From Pseudaquabacterium terrae (GTDB taxonomy: Bacteria; Pseudomonadota; Gammaproteobacteria; Burkholderiales; Burkholderiaceae_C): DNA of 64,000 nucleotides. Shown piece after piece: positions 1 to 9,645 of this stretch (position 1 is its first letter; each line of letters starts with the position of its first letter). The stretch covers positions 496,001-560,000 of the forward strand of contig NZ_JABRWJ010000005.1 in assembly GCF_013266755.1 (NCBI RefSeq). The letters are read 5' to 3'. The notes under the pieces were generated by a model. That model had not been told where the DNA came from, made no database searches, and saw only the letters and a program-made list of their open reading frames with translations. The position numbers and the translations under genes are program-made.

Positions 1-630
1 CGCACCGGCAGCGGTAAGACGCGGCTGCTGCACGCGCTGGCCGATGCCGGCGCACAGGTGCTGGACCTGGAAGGGCTGGCGCTGCACCGGGGCTCGGTGC
101 TCGGCGGCTTCACGGGCCGGCCGCAGCCTGCGCAGAAGCGCTTCGATACGCTGCTGTGGCAGGCGCTTCAGGCGCTGGATCCGGCACGGCCGGTGTTCGT
201 CGAGTCGGAGAGCCGCAAGATCGGCACCTTGCTGGTGCCCGAGGCGTTGATCACGCGCATGCACGGCCACGGCCGCTGCATTTCAGTGTTTTTGCCGGAC
301 CCGGCTCGCGTGAAGCTGCTGCTCGACGACTACGCCGAGCTGACTGCCGAGCCCGAGCGCCTGTGCACGCTGCTGCAGGGCCTGGTCGAGCTGCGTGGCA
401 AGGAAGCGGTGGCCCGCTGGCAGGCCTTCGCGCGCGCCGCCGACTGGCAGTCGCTGCTCGGCGAGCTGCTGCATCAGCACTACGACCCGCTGTACCTGCG
501 CTCGATCGACAAGCACTACGCGGGCTACGCCGAGGCGCAGCCCGTCGAGTTGACCGACACCGACGCGGCCACGTTGCGCGCGGCCGCATCGGGTCTGCTC
601 ACCCCATGTGCATCCCGCCGTTGCAGCTGA
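1..630 (+). CDS. mnmH: tRNA 2-selenouridine synthase, 3' part (5' end outside window)
   Basis: The frame is open from base 1 and enters at a Walker A motif (RTGSGKT), followed by segments typical of the MnmH/YbbB family: LDLEGLALHRGSVLG, the FVESES stretch and a conserved HYDPLY near the C-terminus. MnmH exchanges the sulfur of 2-thiouridine at the tRNA wobble position for selenium, using selenophosphate. The N-terminal rhodanese domain with its active cysteine would lie before the window, so I cannot check it. The reading frame runs 32 bases into the convergent phaB gene, so the last ten or so residues may be a non-conserved tail. Identification is firm; the true start is not visible. Confidence 0.9.
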   Translation, partial: RTGSGKTRLLHALADAGAQVLDLEGLALHRGSVLGGFTGRPQPAQKRFDTLLWQALQALDPARPVFVESESRKIGTLLVPEALITRMHGHGRCISVFLPDPARVKLLLDDYAELTAEPERLCTLLQGLVELRGKEAVARWQAFARAADWQSLLGELLHQHYDPLYLRSIDKHYAGYAEAQPVELTDTDAATLRAAASGLLTPCASRRCS

Positions 631-1336
631 AGTCGGCGCCGGTCGAGAAGCCGGAATCCCCGCTGGCGAGCCACGCCACGATCGAGCCGATCTCTTCCGG
701 CGTGCCCAGGCGCTTGACCGGAATGGTCGCGACGATCTTCTCCAGCACCTCGGGCTTGATCGCCCGCACCATGTCGGTTCCGATGTAGCCCGGGCTGACG
801 GTGTTGACCGTCACGCCCTTGGACGCCACTTCCTGCGCCAACGCCATCGTGAAGCCGTGCATGCCGGCCTTGGCCGCCGAGTAGTTGGTCTGGCCGGCCT
901 GGCCCTTCTCGCCGTTGACCGACGAGATCTGGATGATGCGGCCCCAGCCCTTCTCGACCATGCCCGGCACCACTTGCTTGGTGACGTTGAACATCGAGTT
1001 CAGGTTGGTGTCGATGACCGCCTTCCAGTCCTCCGGCGACATCTTCAGGAACATGCGGTCGCGCGTGATGCCGGCGTTGTTGACCAGCACGTCGATCGTG
1101 CCGTGCTCGGCGACCGCCTTCGTGAAGGCTTCGACGGTGGAGTCCCAATCGGCGACGTTGCCGACCGAGGCGTAGAACGAGTAGCCCAGTGCCTTCTGCT
1201 CGTCGAGCCACTTGTTGAAGTCGCGGCTCGGACCGCAGCCGGCGATGACCTTGAAGCCTTCCTTGTGCAGGCGCTGGCAGATCGCGGTACCGATGCCGCC
1301 CATGCCCCCTGTGACGTACGCCGTCTTCTGACTCAT
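599..1336 (-). CDS. phaB: acetoacetyl-CoA reductase (NADPH)
   Basis: A 245-residue short-chain dehydrogenase that reduces acetoacetyl-CoA to (R)-3-hydroxybutyryl-CoA, the monomer for PHA synthase. It has the nucleotide-binding TGGMGGIG at residues 9-16, the NNAG motif near 86-89, the active Ser in IISS/QISSV near 138-139, and YSAAK with Tyr152 and Lys156. The PhaB-typical PEDWKAVIDTNLNSMF segment separates it from FabG. The ATG at 1336 has AGGAG seven bases upstream. It is the last gene of phaC-phaA-phaB, 114 bases after phaA, and ends convergently with mnmH. No phaR follows, although one is often found there in related genomes. Confidence 0.96.
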   Translation of the reverse strand: MSQKTAYVTGGMGGIGTAICQRLHKEGFKVIAGCGPSRDFNKWLDEQKALGYSFYASVGNVADWDSTVEAFTKAVAEHGTIDVLVNNAGITRDRMFLKMSPEDWKAVIDTNLNSMFNVTKQVVPGMVEKGWGRIIQISSVNGEKGQAGQTNYSAAKAGMHGFTMALAQEVASKGVTVNTVSPGYIGTDMVRAIKPEVLEKIVATIPVKRLGTPEEIGSIVAWLASGDSGFSTGADFSCNGGMHMG

Positions 1337-1450
1337 GACTCGCTCCTTGGATGTTTGAAAAACTCAAAGCGCCCGGCCAGCGTGATCCGAAGCCGCATAG
1401 CGGTCAAGCGGATCGACCCTGGCAGAGCGCAGGACCTCTGGAAAATGTGC

Positions 1451-2632
1451 TCAGCGCTCGACGGTGAGAGCAACGCCCATGCCACCGCCGATGCACAGCG
1501 ACGCGATGCCCTTCTTGGCGTTGCGGCGCTGCATCTCGTGCAGCAGCGTCACCAGGATGCGGCAGCCCGACGCACCGATCGGATGGCCGATGGCGATCGC
1601 GCCACCGTTGACGTTGACCTTGTCGAGGTCCCAGCCCATCTCGTTGTGCACGGCACAGGCCTGCGCGGCGAAGGCTTCGTTGATCTCCAGCAGGTCGAGG
1701 TCGGCGGCCTTCCAGCCGGCGCGCTGCAGCGCCTTCTGCGAGGCCGGCACCGGGCCCATGCCCATCAAGGCCGGGTCGAGCGCGACGGTCGCGTAGCTGG
1801 CGATGCGCGCCAGCGGCGTCAGGCCGAGCTGGTCGGCACGCTTGGCCGTCATCACGACCACGCCGGCGGCGCCGTCGTTCAGGCCCGAGGCATTGCCGGC
1901 GGTCACGCTGCCGGCCTTGTCGAAGGCCGGCTTCAGCCCGGCCAGCGCTTCGGCGTTGGTCTTGCGGTTGATGTACTCGTCCGCGTCGAAGGCGATCGGG
2001 TCACCCTTGCGCTGCGGGATCAGCACCGGGACGATCTCGTCCTTGAACTTGCCGGCGTCCTGCGCGGCGGCGGCCTTCTGCTGCGAAGCCAGCGCCAGCG
2101 CATCCTGCTTGTCGCGCGAGATCTCGTACTTCTTCGCGACGTTCTCGGCGGTGATGCCCATGTGGTACTTGTTGTACACGTCGAAGAGGCCGTCGACGAT
2201 CATCGAGTCGACCAGCTTCCAGTCGCCCATGCGCTGGCCGTCACGCGAGTTCGGCAGCACGTGCGGCGCCAGGCTCATGCTCTCCTGGCCGCCGGCGATG
2301 ACGATGTCCGAGTCACCGGCCTGGATCGCCTGCGCGGCAAGCATCACGGCCTTCAGGCCCGAGCCGCAGACGGCATTGATCGTCAGCGCCGGCACGCCTT
2401 GGGGCAGCCCGGCCTTGATCACCGACTGGCGCGCCGGGTTCTGGCCGGCACCGGCCGCCAGCACCTGGCCGAGGATGACCTCGCCGATCTGGTCGCCGCT
2501 CAGCTTGGCGCGCTTGAGCAGCTCGGTGAGCACGGTGGCGCCGAGCTCGGGCGCGGAGATCTTGGCGAGCGAGCCGCCGAACTTGCCGACCGCGGTGCGG
2601 GCGGCGGCGACGATGACGATGTCATTGGACAT
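1451..2632 (-). CDS. phaA: acetyl-CoA C-acetyltransferase (beta-ketothiolase)
   Basis: A 393-residue biosynthetic thiolase that condenses two acetyl-CoA to acetoacetyl-CoA, the first step of PHB synthesis. The nucleophile is Cys89 in NAVCGSG, the catalytic His350 is in [10 protein letters not shown], and the second cysteine Cys380 is in LCIGGGMG. These lie within one residue of the positions known for the Cupriavidus enzyme. The length is normal. The ATG at 2632 has GAAGGAG about eight bases before it. It lies 37 bases downstream of phaC and is surely cotranscribed with it. Confidence 0.96.
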   Translation of the reverse strand: MSNDIVIVAAARTAVGKFGGSLAKISAPELGATVLTELLKRAKLSGDQIGEVILGQVLAAGAGQNPARQSVIKAGLPQGVPALTINAVCGSGLKAVMLAAQAIQAGDSDIVIAGGQESMSLAPHVLPNSRDGQRMGDWKLVDSMIVDGLFDVYNKYHMGITAENVAKKYEISRDKQDALALASQQKAAAAQDAGKFKDEIVPVLIPQRKGDPIAFDADEYINRKTNAEALAGLKPAFDKAGSVTAGNASGLNDGAAGVVVMTAKRADQLGLTPLARIASYATVALDPALMGMGPVPASQKALQRAGWKAADLDLLEINEAFAAQACAVHNEMGWDLDKVNVNGGAIAIGHPIGASGCRILVTLLHEMQRRNAKKGIASLCIGGGMGVALTVER

Positions 2633-2669
2633 GGAGGTCTCCTTCAGGAGGACGAGAGAGAGTGGAGGA

Positions 2670-4361
2670 TCAGGCTTTCTGCTTGACGTAGCGACCGGGC
2701 GCGGGCTCGATCACTTTGTGCTGGCGGCTGCCGAAGGACTTCGGCGCGGCGACCTGCTTGCCGGCATGGCTCGCCAGCCAGGCGGACCAGTCCGGCCACC
2801 AACTGCCGGGTTTTTCGTTGGCGCTGGACAGCCAGTCGGTGGCCGCTTCGGGCAGCTTGTCGTTGACCCAGTGGCTGCGCTTGTTCTTGACGGCCGGATT
2901 GATCACGCCGGCGATGTGGCCGGAGGCGCCGAGCACGAAGCGCTTCGGGCCCTTCAGCACGCGCGTCGACGCGTAGGCGGCGGTCCACGGCACGATGTGA
3001 TCCTCGCGCGAGGCGTAGATGAAGACGGGGGCCTTCACCTGGCCGAGGTCGAGCTTCTCGCCGCAGACGGTCAGCTTGCGCGGCTGCTTCAGGTCGTTCG
3101 CCAGGTAGGTGTGGCGCAGGTACCAGCAGAACATCGGCCCCGGCAGGTTGGTCGAGTCGCCGTTCCAGTACAGCAGGTCGAACGGCGGCGGCGCTTCGCC
3201 CTTCAGGTAGTTGCCGACGACATAGTTCCAGACCAGGTCGTTCGGACGCAGGAAGCTGAAGGTCGTGGCCAGCTCCTGGCCCTTCAGCAGGCCGGGGCCG
3301 TTCGATGCCTGTTCGCCGATCGTCAGCTCGCGCAGGCGCACGGACGGCTCGTCGATAAAGACAGAGAGCACGCCGGTGTCCTCGAAGTCGAGCATCGTGG
3401 TCAGCAGCGTCACCGACGCCGCCGGGTGCTCGCCGCGCGCGGCCAGCACCGCCAGCGCCGTGGAGAGGATCGTGCCGCCGACGCAGAAGCCAAGGGTGTT
3501 GATCGTGTCGGCGCCGGTGATCTCCTGCACCACCTCGATGGCCTGGATCGGGCCGTCGGCGATGTAGTCGTCCCAGGTCTTGCCGGCGATCGACACGTCC
3601 GGGTTGCGCCAGCTCATCACGAACACACGGTGGCTCTGCTCGACGGTGTAGCGGATCACCGAGTTCTCGGGCTGCAGGTCGAGGATGTAGTACTTGTTGA
3701 TGCACGGCGGCACGAAGAGCATCGGCTTGTCGTGCACCTTGGCCGTCAGCGGCTTGTACTCGATCAGCTGGAACAGTTCGTTCTCGAACACCACCGCGCC
3801 TTCGGTGGTCGCGACGTTGCGGCCGACTTCGAAGACGCTTTCGTCGGTCTGCGACACGTGGCCCTTGCCGATGTCCTGCCACAGGTGCTGCAGGCCCTGG
3901 GCGATGCTCTCGCCCTGGGTCTCGATCGCCTTGTTCAGCGCCTCGGGGTTCAGCGCCAGGTAGTTCGCCGGGCTCGCGGCGTCGACCCATTGCTGCACCG
4001 CGAAGCGGATGCGCGCCTTGGTCTTCTCGTCGGCCTGCACGCTGTCGGCCATCTTCAGCAGCGTGCGCGCGTTCAGCAGGTAGCTCTGCGCGGCGATCGC
4101 GGTGGCCGGGTTCTGTGCCCAGGCCTGGGAAGCGAAACGCTTGTCGGTCAGCGGCTTGTGCACCTCGGCCGATGCGGCACCGCCGAGGGCGCCGTTCCAC
4201 AGCCGGGTCACTTCGTTGACGTAGTCGGCCTGCAGGCCGGCCAGCGCGTCCATCGGCAGGTTGATGCCGGAGACCGTCTTGAGCATCTCGCCCATTGCGG
4301 TGCCGAAAGCCTGCGCCTGGGCGTTCACGGCATCGAGGGACGGGACGGACGGGCTCTTCAT
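2670..4361 (-). CDS. phaC: class I polyhydroxyalkanoate synthase
   Basis: A 563-residue class I PHA synthase that polymerises (R)-3-hydroxyacyl-CoA on the granule surface. The lipase-like box GFCVGGT carries Cys293, and Asp454 (SREDHIVPW) and His482 (GHIAGVINP) complete the triad. All three sit exactly 26 residues before C319-D480-H508 of the Cupriavidus necator enzyme, so the catalytic domain is collinear with a shorter N-terminus. The start at 4361 has GGAGA eight bases upstream. It is the first gene of phaCAB. The upstream region carries a palindrome (4474-4493) and a motif shared with the aceE region. It is divergent from a small membrane-protein gene. Confidence 0.97.
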   Translation of the reverse strand: MKSPSVPSLDAVNAQAQAFGTAMGEMLKTVSGINLPMDALAGLQADYVNEVTRLWNGALGGAASAEVHKPLTDKRFASQAWAQNPATAIAAQSYLLNARTLLKMADSVQADEKTKARIRFAVQQWVDAASPANYLALNPEALNKAIETQGESIAQGLQHLWQDIGKGHVSQTDESVFEVGRNVATTEGAVVFENELFQLIEYKPLTAKVHDKPMLFVPPCINKYYILDLQPENSVIRYTVEQSHRVFVMSWRNPDVSIAGKTWDDYIADGPIQAIEVVQEITGADTINTLGFCVGGTILSTALAVLAARGEHPAASVTLLTTMLDFEDTGVLSVFIDEPSVRLRELTIGEQASNGPGLLKGQELATTFSFLRPNDLVWNYVVGNYLKGEAPPPFDLLYWNGDSTNLPGPMFCWYLRHTYLANDLKQPRKLTVCGEKLDLGQVKAPVFIYASREDHIVPWTAAYASTRVLKGPKRFVLGASGHIAGVINPAVKNKRSHWVNDKLPEAATDWLSSANEKPGSWWPDWSAWLASHAGKQVAAPKSFGSRQHKVIEPAPGRYVKQKA

Positions 4362-4378
4362 TCGCTTGTCTCCAACAG

Positions 4379-4393
4379 GTGCCAGAGTGGCAC
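4379..4393 (-). other. short hairpin in the phaC leader
   Basis: GTGCCA and TGGCAC pair around a three-base loop, 18 bases upstream of the phaC start codon. The ribosome site lies between hairpin and ATG and stays free. It may affect leader stability; no more can be said. Confidence 0.35.
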
Positions 4394-4473
4394 GGCCGCG
4401 GCTTGTGCAATGCTCGCTCGCGCGGCATCACCTTGTACAGCCGGTAGCTTACCCGATGGTGACCCAGGTTTTC

Positions 4474-4493
4474 GATACGCGATATTGCGTATC
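4474..4493. promoter_or_regulatory. palindrome in the phaC upstream region (candidate operator)
   Basis: A perfect 7-base inverted repeat, GATACGC and GCGTATC, is separated by GATATT. It sits 113-132 bases before the phaC start and just before the divergent small gene, in an otherwise A/T-richer stretch. It is the form expected of a dimeric regulator site. The regulator is unknown, and the site is not the TGC-type palindrome seen at the phasin gene. Confidence 0.45.
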
Positions 4494-4513
4494 ACAATTT
4501 GAAATGTGAACGG

Positions 4514-4795
4514 ATGCTGATCGTTGCTGTCGCCTGGATGTTCGTCGTCGTGCTGATGGCGGCCGCCGAGGCGATGTCGAGCCAGGGCACGCTGCTGGGC
4601 GCCTTCTTCACGCTGCTGCTCTATGGCTTGCTGCCGCTGGCCATCGTGCTGTACGTGATGGGCACGCCGGCGCGGCGCCGCGCCCGATACCGCGCGGAAG
4701 TGGCGGCCGACGCCGCGGCTGCCTCAGCCGCGCAGGGCGATGGCGGCGGCCTGGCGGCCGGTGACCCGCTCGCGCCGGAACGAAAAGAACCGTGA
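4514..4795 (+). CDS. small two-helix membrane protein, unknown function
   Basis: A 93-residue protein with a hydrophobic N-terminal helix (about residues 1-20, MLIVAVAWMFVVVLM), a second helix (about 27-49, FFTLLLYGLLPLAIVLYVMG), a basic RRRARYR stretch and an Ala/Gly-rich tail. An in-frame TTG at 4499 could extend it by five residues; neither start has a good ribosome site. The last 72 bases overlap the 3' end of pgeF on the other strand. I recognise no domain. Membrane topology with a cytoplasmic basic tail is an inference from charge. Confidence 0.55.
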   Translation: MLIVAVAWMFVVVLMAAAEAMSSQGTLLGAFFTLLLYGLLPLAIVLYVMGTPARRRARYRAEVAADAAAASAAQGDGGGLAAGDPLAPERKEP

Positions 4796-5524
4796 CGGCT
4801 GCTCGACGGTGCACCACGCGCCGCCGCTGATCGCCTTGACGCCGGCGGCTGCCAGCCGATCTCGCGCCAGCTGCGGCAGGTTGGCGAGCCAGCGCGGCGC
4901 GCCGTCCGGGCGCGGCCGGTAGACGAATCGCACCGGGTCGGGCGATGCCGAATCGGCACCGAAGGCTTCGAGCACGTCGGCGCCGACCTCGAACTGCCGC
5001 GGCCCGATGCAGGCACCAAGCCAGGCGATCACCTCGTCCGGCGCGCAGCCGGCGGCTTCGCACAGCGCGGCCAGCGTGTGCTCGACCACCCCGCCGGCCA
5101 GCCCGCGCCAGCCGGCATGGGCGGCGCCAACCGCGCGACCAGCGCGGTCGCACAGCAGCACCGGCAGGCAATCGGCGACCAGCACGGCGCAGCCGATGCC
5201 CGGTTCGGTGCTGATGGCGGCGTCGGCACGCGGGTGCGGCCGACCGGGCTGCAGGTCAGCGCGCGTCAGCCGCACGACGTCGGCGCCGTGCACCTGGTCC
5301 AGCCACACCGGCGTCGCGCCGAGCGCTGCGGCGAAACGGCGCTGGTTCTCGGCGACTGCCTCGGGCGCATCGACCGCGTCGCCGCGCAAGCCGGGCGGCC
5401 GCAGGTTCAAGGTGTCGAACGGCGCCGCGCTGACGCCGCCGAGCCGCGTGCTCATCAGCGCGCTGACGTTCGGCGGCGCCGGCCATTCGGGCCGCAGCGC
5501 GTCGGGTAACGCTTCAGGAAGCAT
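4724..5524 (-). CDS. pgeF: laccase-domain peptidoglycan editing factor / polyphenol oxidase (YfiH family)
   Basis: A 266-residue YfiH/DUF152 protein. Diagnostic pieces are STRLGGVS near the N-terminus, the metal-binding histidine in DQVHGADVV, the cysteine in ADCLPVLL, and the histidine in AAHAGWRGL, plus the C-terminal FFSFRRE. In E. coli the homologue removes mis-incorporated amino acids from UDP-MurNAc precursors; others oxidise phenols or act on purine nucleosides. I chose the ATG at 5524 because it begins at the family start. A frame extension to 5563 adds 13 basic residues that look like read-through. It overlaps the end of the upstream isomerase gene by 11 bases, so translation is probably coupled. 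Confidence 0.88.
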   Translation of the reverse strand: MLPEALPDALRPEWPAPPNVSALMSTRLGGVSAAPFDTLNLRPPGLRGDAVDAPEAVAENQRRFAAALGATPVWLDQVHGADVVRLTRADLQPGRPHPRADAAISTEPGIGCAVLVADCLPVLLCDRAGRAVGAAHAGWRGLAGGVVEHTLAALCEAAGCAPDEVIAWLGACIGPRQFEVGADVLEAFGADSASPDPVRFVYRPRPDGAPRWLANLPQLARDRLAAAGVKAISGGAWCTVEQPSRFFSFRRERVTGRQAAAIALRG

Positions 5525-6146
5525 CCGGACAAGCCGACGGCTGTGCGCGCTGGAACGCCTCATGCGCCATGCAGGCCTCGAACACCCGCATCACCTGCGG
5601 CACGTGGTCGAGCCCGCAATCGAAGCGCTGCGCATTGAAGATCTGCGGCACCAGCACGCAATCGGCCAGCGTCGGCGTGTCGCCATGGCAATAACGCGAT
5701 GGTGCAGCGGCCAGGCGCTGCTCGACGACCGCCAGCCCGGTCTCGACCCAGTGCCGGTACCAGGTGTTCTTGTCGTCCTCCGCGACCTTCAGCGGACCGA
5801 CCAGGTAGCGCAGCACGCGCAGGTTGTTCAGCGGATGGATCTCGCAGGCGATGTCCAGCGCCAGCGAGCGCACGCGCGCGCGGCCGAGCGCATCGGCCGG
5901 CAGCAGCGGCGGCTCGGGAACCGTCTCGTCGAGGTATTCGATGATCGCCAGCGATTGCGAGACCGAGGTATCGCCGTCTTTCAGCAGCGGCACCAGCCGC
6001 GCGACGTTCAACGCGCCGTAGCCCGGCGTCAGGTGCTCGTTCTTCACGAGCGAGACCGGCTTGTAGTCGTAGGCCAGGCCCTTCAGCTGCAGCGCAATGC
6101 GCACGCGGAACGAGGCCGACGAACGGAAGAAGTTGTAGAGCTCCAT
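5514..6146 (-). CDS. maiA: glutathione-dependent maleylacetoacetate / maleylpyruvate isomerase
   Basis: A 210-residue zeta-class glutathione S-transferase fold. The glutathione-site motif SSASFRVRIAL (residues 9-19) replaces the usual SSCSxR. DGDTSVSQSLAIIEYL supplies the Ser of the thioredoxin-fold half, and GDTPTLADCVLVPQ marks the helical half. It isomerises maleylacetoacetate (tyrosine breakdown) or maleylpyruvate (gentisate pathway). The gene 16 bases upstream encodes an FAH-fold hydrolase, the enzyme of the next step, so the two form a catabolic pair. No ring-cleaving dioxygenase is in the window, so the substrate stays open. Confidence 0.87.
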   Translation of the reverse strand: MELYNFFRSSASFRVRIALQLKGLAYDYKPVSLVKNEHLTPGYGALNVARLVPLLKDGDTSVSQSLAIIEYLDETVPEPPLLPADALGRARVRSLALDIACEIHPLNNLRVLRYLVGPLKVAEDDKNTWYRHWVETGLAVVEQRLAAAPSRYCHGDTPTLADCVLVPQIFNAQRFDCGLDHVPQVMRVFEACMAHEAFQRAQPSACPDAS

Positions 6147-6162
6147 CGTTTTGCTCCTGCCT

Positions 6163-6855
<693 letters not shown>

Positions 6856-6918
6856 GGCAGTGGCGGCAAGGGCGGTGCAGGGAAGCCGACGATGATGCCA
6901 CCGCTACACTGCCGCACC

Positions 6919-7470
6919 ATGTTGATCGACCCGCGCCGCATCAAGCACTGTCGCCATTGCGGCCGCCCGGTCGACTACCGCATTCCCGCCGACGACAACC
7001 GCGAACGCGCGGTCTGCGACGGCTGCGGCACGATCCACTACGAGAACCCGCTGAACGTCGTCGGCACGCTGCCGGTGTGGGGCGAACAGGTGCTGCTGTG
7101 CAAGCGCGCGATCGAGCCGCGCTACGGGCTGTGGACCTTGCCGGCGGGCTTCATGGAACTGGGCGAGACGGTCGCCGACGGCGCGTTGCGCGAGACGGTG
7201 GAAGAGGCCGGTGCGAAGGTCGAGCTCGAGGGCCTGCTGACGCTGCTGAACGTCGTGCGCGTCGGCCAGGTGCACCTGTTCTACCGCGCGCGCATGCTCG
7301 ACACGACGCTCGATCCCGGCCCCGAATCACTCGATGCGCGGCTCTTCCACGAGCACGAGATCCCCTGGGACGAGATCGCGTTCCGCACGGTGCGCGAAAC
7401 GCTGCGCCACTACTTCGATTGCCGGCGCAGCGGCAACGGCTACCCGCTGCATTTGGCCGATATCGGCTGA
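6919..7470 (+). CDS. Nudix hydrolase with N-terminal zinc ribbon
   Basis: A 183-residue protein. An N-terminal zinc ribbon is formed by CRHCG (residues 11-15) and CDGCG (about 34-38). The Nudix box follows as GFMELGETVADGALRETVEEAG, matching GX5EX7REUXEEXG in full. Enzymes of this kind hydrolyse nucleoside diphosphates linked to another group, such as ADP-ribose, FAD or NADH. The ATG at 6919 was chosen because it directly precedes the zinc ribbon; the open frame reaches much further upstream only as an antisense shadow of the FAH gene. The 3' end overlaps the next gene on the other strand by 31 bases. Confidence 0.88.
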   Translation: MLIDPRRIKHCRHCGRPVDYRIPADDNRERAVCDGCGTIHYENPLNVVGTLPVWGEQVLLCKRAIEPRYGLWTLPAGFMELGETVADGALRETVEEAGAKVELEGLLTLLNVVRVGQVHLFYRARMLDTTLDPGPESLDARLFHEHEIPWDEIAFRTVRETLRHYFDCRRSGNGYPLHLADIG

Positions 7471-9530
7471 AGCGGCGCCGGCTCCGAGACCTCGGCGTCG
7501 GCATTGATGGCGGCCCGCGTCACCGCCGGCCCGGTCGCGGCATCGAAGCCGAGCGACCACAGCAGCTGCAGGTCGTCGTCGTCGTTGACGCCCTCGGCGG
7601 CGATCGAGATGCCCACGCTCTGCACCAGCTGCACCAGCCCGCGCAGATAGCGGCGGGCGTCGTCGCTGGCATCGGCGGCGGCCAACCCGCGCACGAAGCG
7701 GGCATCGATGCGCACGCAGTCGAGGCCGAGCTCGGTCAGGCGGTGGATGCGCGCGAGGCCTTCGCCGGCGTGTTCCAGACCCAGGTAGACGCCCAGCGGC
7801 CGCCAGCGTCGCGAGGCTTCCTGCACCAGCGCCGGCCGGTCCAGCGCCAGCGCCTCGGGCAGGTCGATCCACAGGCGCGTCGCGGCTTGGGGCGCGGCTT
7901 CGAGCCGGCGTGACACGGCGGCCATGAAATCGCTGACGCCCAGCGATTGCGCCGACAGGTTGATGCAGCGCGCGCGGCCGTCGTTCTCGATCGCCTGCAG
8001 CGCGAGCTCGATCGCGCGCTCGTCGACCGCGGCACTCAGCCGCGCACGCTGGGCTTGCGCCAGCCAGCGCAGCGCCGGCTCGAACGCTCCGCCCGCTTCC
8101 AGCTGCACGCGCATCGGGCAGTCGAGGTGCAGCACGCGGCCGTCGGCGGTGCAGACCGGGAATTCGGCCAGCGCCACGCGGCCTTGCTCGAGCGCCTGCG
8201 ACAGCCGCTGTTGCCAGCCGGCGGCGCCGAGGGCCACCGCAGCGCCGGCATCGGCGAGCGTGACGGCCGAGTACGGCCGCATGGCCTCGGCCTGACCGAG
8301 CGCTTCATCGGCCAGCGCGAGTGCCTGCGGCAGCGTGCGGCCGCCACCGAGCTCGACCGCGCCGATCGCCACCGCCGCGGCGGCGTCCAGCGTCACCAGA
8401 GGCAGCCGCAGGCCGCGCACCAGCGACTGCGCGGTTTCGTCGGCGACACCCCCGACCGGCAGCACCAGCGCGAAATCGGACCCGTTCAGCCGGCCGGCGA
8501 AACAGCCGTCGGCGCGCTGCGGGTAGCTCTGCAGGATGCGCGCGATCGCCTGCAGCACCTGGTCGGCCTGCGCATGGCCGACGCGCCGGTTCATGCCGGT
8601 GAGGTCGCGCACGCGCAGCAGCAGCAGGCCCAGCTCGGCCGGCGCGGTTTCATCGCCGAGCGCTTGTTCGAGCCGGGCCACGAAAAAGCGGCGCAGCGGC
8701 AGGCCGGTCAGGCTGTCGAGGTGGGCATGGCGGCGCAGCTGTTCGAGCTCGGCGGCCTGGGTGTCGAAGAGGGCCTGCACGCGCTCGCCGAGCAGGTTCA
8801 TGCTCGCCGCCAGCGGCTGCAGCTCGGGCAGCGAGGGCGGCGCGACGCGCGTGTAGCGGCCGTCGCAGAAGGCATCGGCCTGGGCCACCGCGTCGGCCAG
8901 CAGCCGGCGCAGCGAACGCACGCCCCAGGCGGCGCCGACCAGCACCGCCAGCCCGACCAGGCCCAAGGCGATCACCGACTGCAGCAGGCCTTGCCACAGC
9001 ACGTCGACCGCGTCGCCGCCCTGGGCCTCGACCAGCACGCTGCCGGCCGCTTCGCCGGCGGCGTTGCGCAGCGGCGCGGTCGCGGAGAGGTCGGTCAGCG
9101 CCAGCAGCTCGGCATACGCCGCGGGCGCCCAGACCGGCGCCACCTCGGCGCGTTGCGCCCAACGCGTGCGGCCTTCGGCATCACGAAGCTCGAGCCGATG
9201 CAGCCGTGCCGAAGCGACGTGCGCGCCGAGCAGGGCCTCGCGCTGCGCCGGATCACGGCCGGCCTCGGTGTTCAGGGCCAGCGCCAGCCATTGCGCGCTG
9301 GCGCGGTTCTGCTGGCCGAGCTGCTGCACCAGCGCGGCGCGCGCAGCCCATTGCTGCACGACCAGCGCGACGAGCAGGCACAGCAGCACGACGGCGGAGA
9401 CCAGCCAGTACTGCTGGCGCGCCAGCGTGGCGCCGCGTTGGGCGGCGGCCGGCGTCGTCCCGGCGGCAGCGGGCGAACGGCCCGCACGGAGCGGCGACGA
9501 GTGAGCGGAGAGGTCGTGGGCAGGCGGCAT
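7440..9530 (-). CDS. LapD-like c-di-GMP receptor with degenerate GGDEF and EAL domains
   Basis: A 696-residue inner-membrane protein: TM helix at about residues 42-61, a periplasmic domain, a second TM near 190-212, a HAMP-like linker, then GGDEF and EAL folds. The GGDEF signature reads NGSDF and the EAL signature reads EFPVC, so neither synthesis nor hydrolysis of c-di-GMP is expected. The order and local wording (HLDSLTGLPLRRFF, LLLLRVRDLTGMNRRVG) match Pseudomonas LapD, which binds c-di-GMP in its dead EAL domain and signals outward to hold protease LapG. No lapG or adhesin gene is nearby. ATG 9530 is preferred over a TTG at 9542. It lies about 115 bases after lpdA, same strand. Confidence 0.8.
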   Translation of the reverse strand: MPPAHDLSAHSSPLRAGRSPAAAGTTPAAAQRGATLARQQYWLVSAVVLLCLLVALVVQQWAARAALVQQLGQQNRASAQWLALALNTEAGRDPAQREALLGAHVASARLHRLELRDAEGRTRWAQRAEVAPVWAPAAYAELLALTDLSATAPLRNAAGEAAGSVLVEAQGGDAVDVLWQGLLQSVIALGLVGLAVLVGAAWGVRSLRRLLADAVAQADAFCDGRYTRVAPPSLPELQPLAASMNLLGERVQALFDTQAAELEQLRRHAHLDSLTGLPLRRFFVARLEQALGDETAPAELGLLLLRVRDLTGMNRRVGHAQADQVLQAIARILQSYPQRADGCFAGRLNGSDFALVLPVGGVADETAQSLVRGLRLPLVTLDAAAAVAIGAVELGGGRTLPQALALADEALGQAEAMRPYSAVTLADAGAAVALGAAGWQQRLSQALEQGRVALAEFPVCTADGRVLHLDCPMRVQLEAGGAFEPALRWLAQAQRARLSAAVDERAIELALQAIENDGRARCINLSAQSLGVSDFMAAVSRRLEAAPQAATRLWIDLPEALALDRPALVQEASRRWRPLGVYLGLEHAGEGLARIHRLTELGLDCVRIDARFVRGLAAADASDDARRYLRGLVQLVQSVGISIAAEGVNDDDDLQLLWSLGFDAATGPAVTRAAINADAEVSEPAPLQPISAKCSG

Positions 9531-9645
9531 GTCGACACGCAATCAGGCCTGCCGGGGGGCACGCCTGATCTGAATGTCGACCGCTGACGCCTGTAACTTG
9601 AGGCAACGAGACGCGACGTTTTGCGCGTCGCGCCGTGGGGAGCCC

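Noticed and set aside
608-4502. Long plus-strand open frames opposite phaB, phaA and phaC
   Set aside because: They mirror the codon structure of real minus-strand genes with clear catalytic motifs and show no protein family.
7440-9530. Active diguanylate cyclase / phosphodiesterase
   Set aside because: The signatures NGSDF and EFPVC lack the residues needed for either activity.
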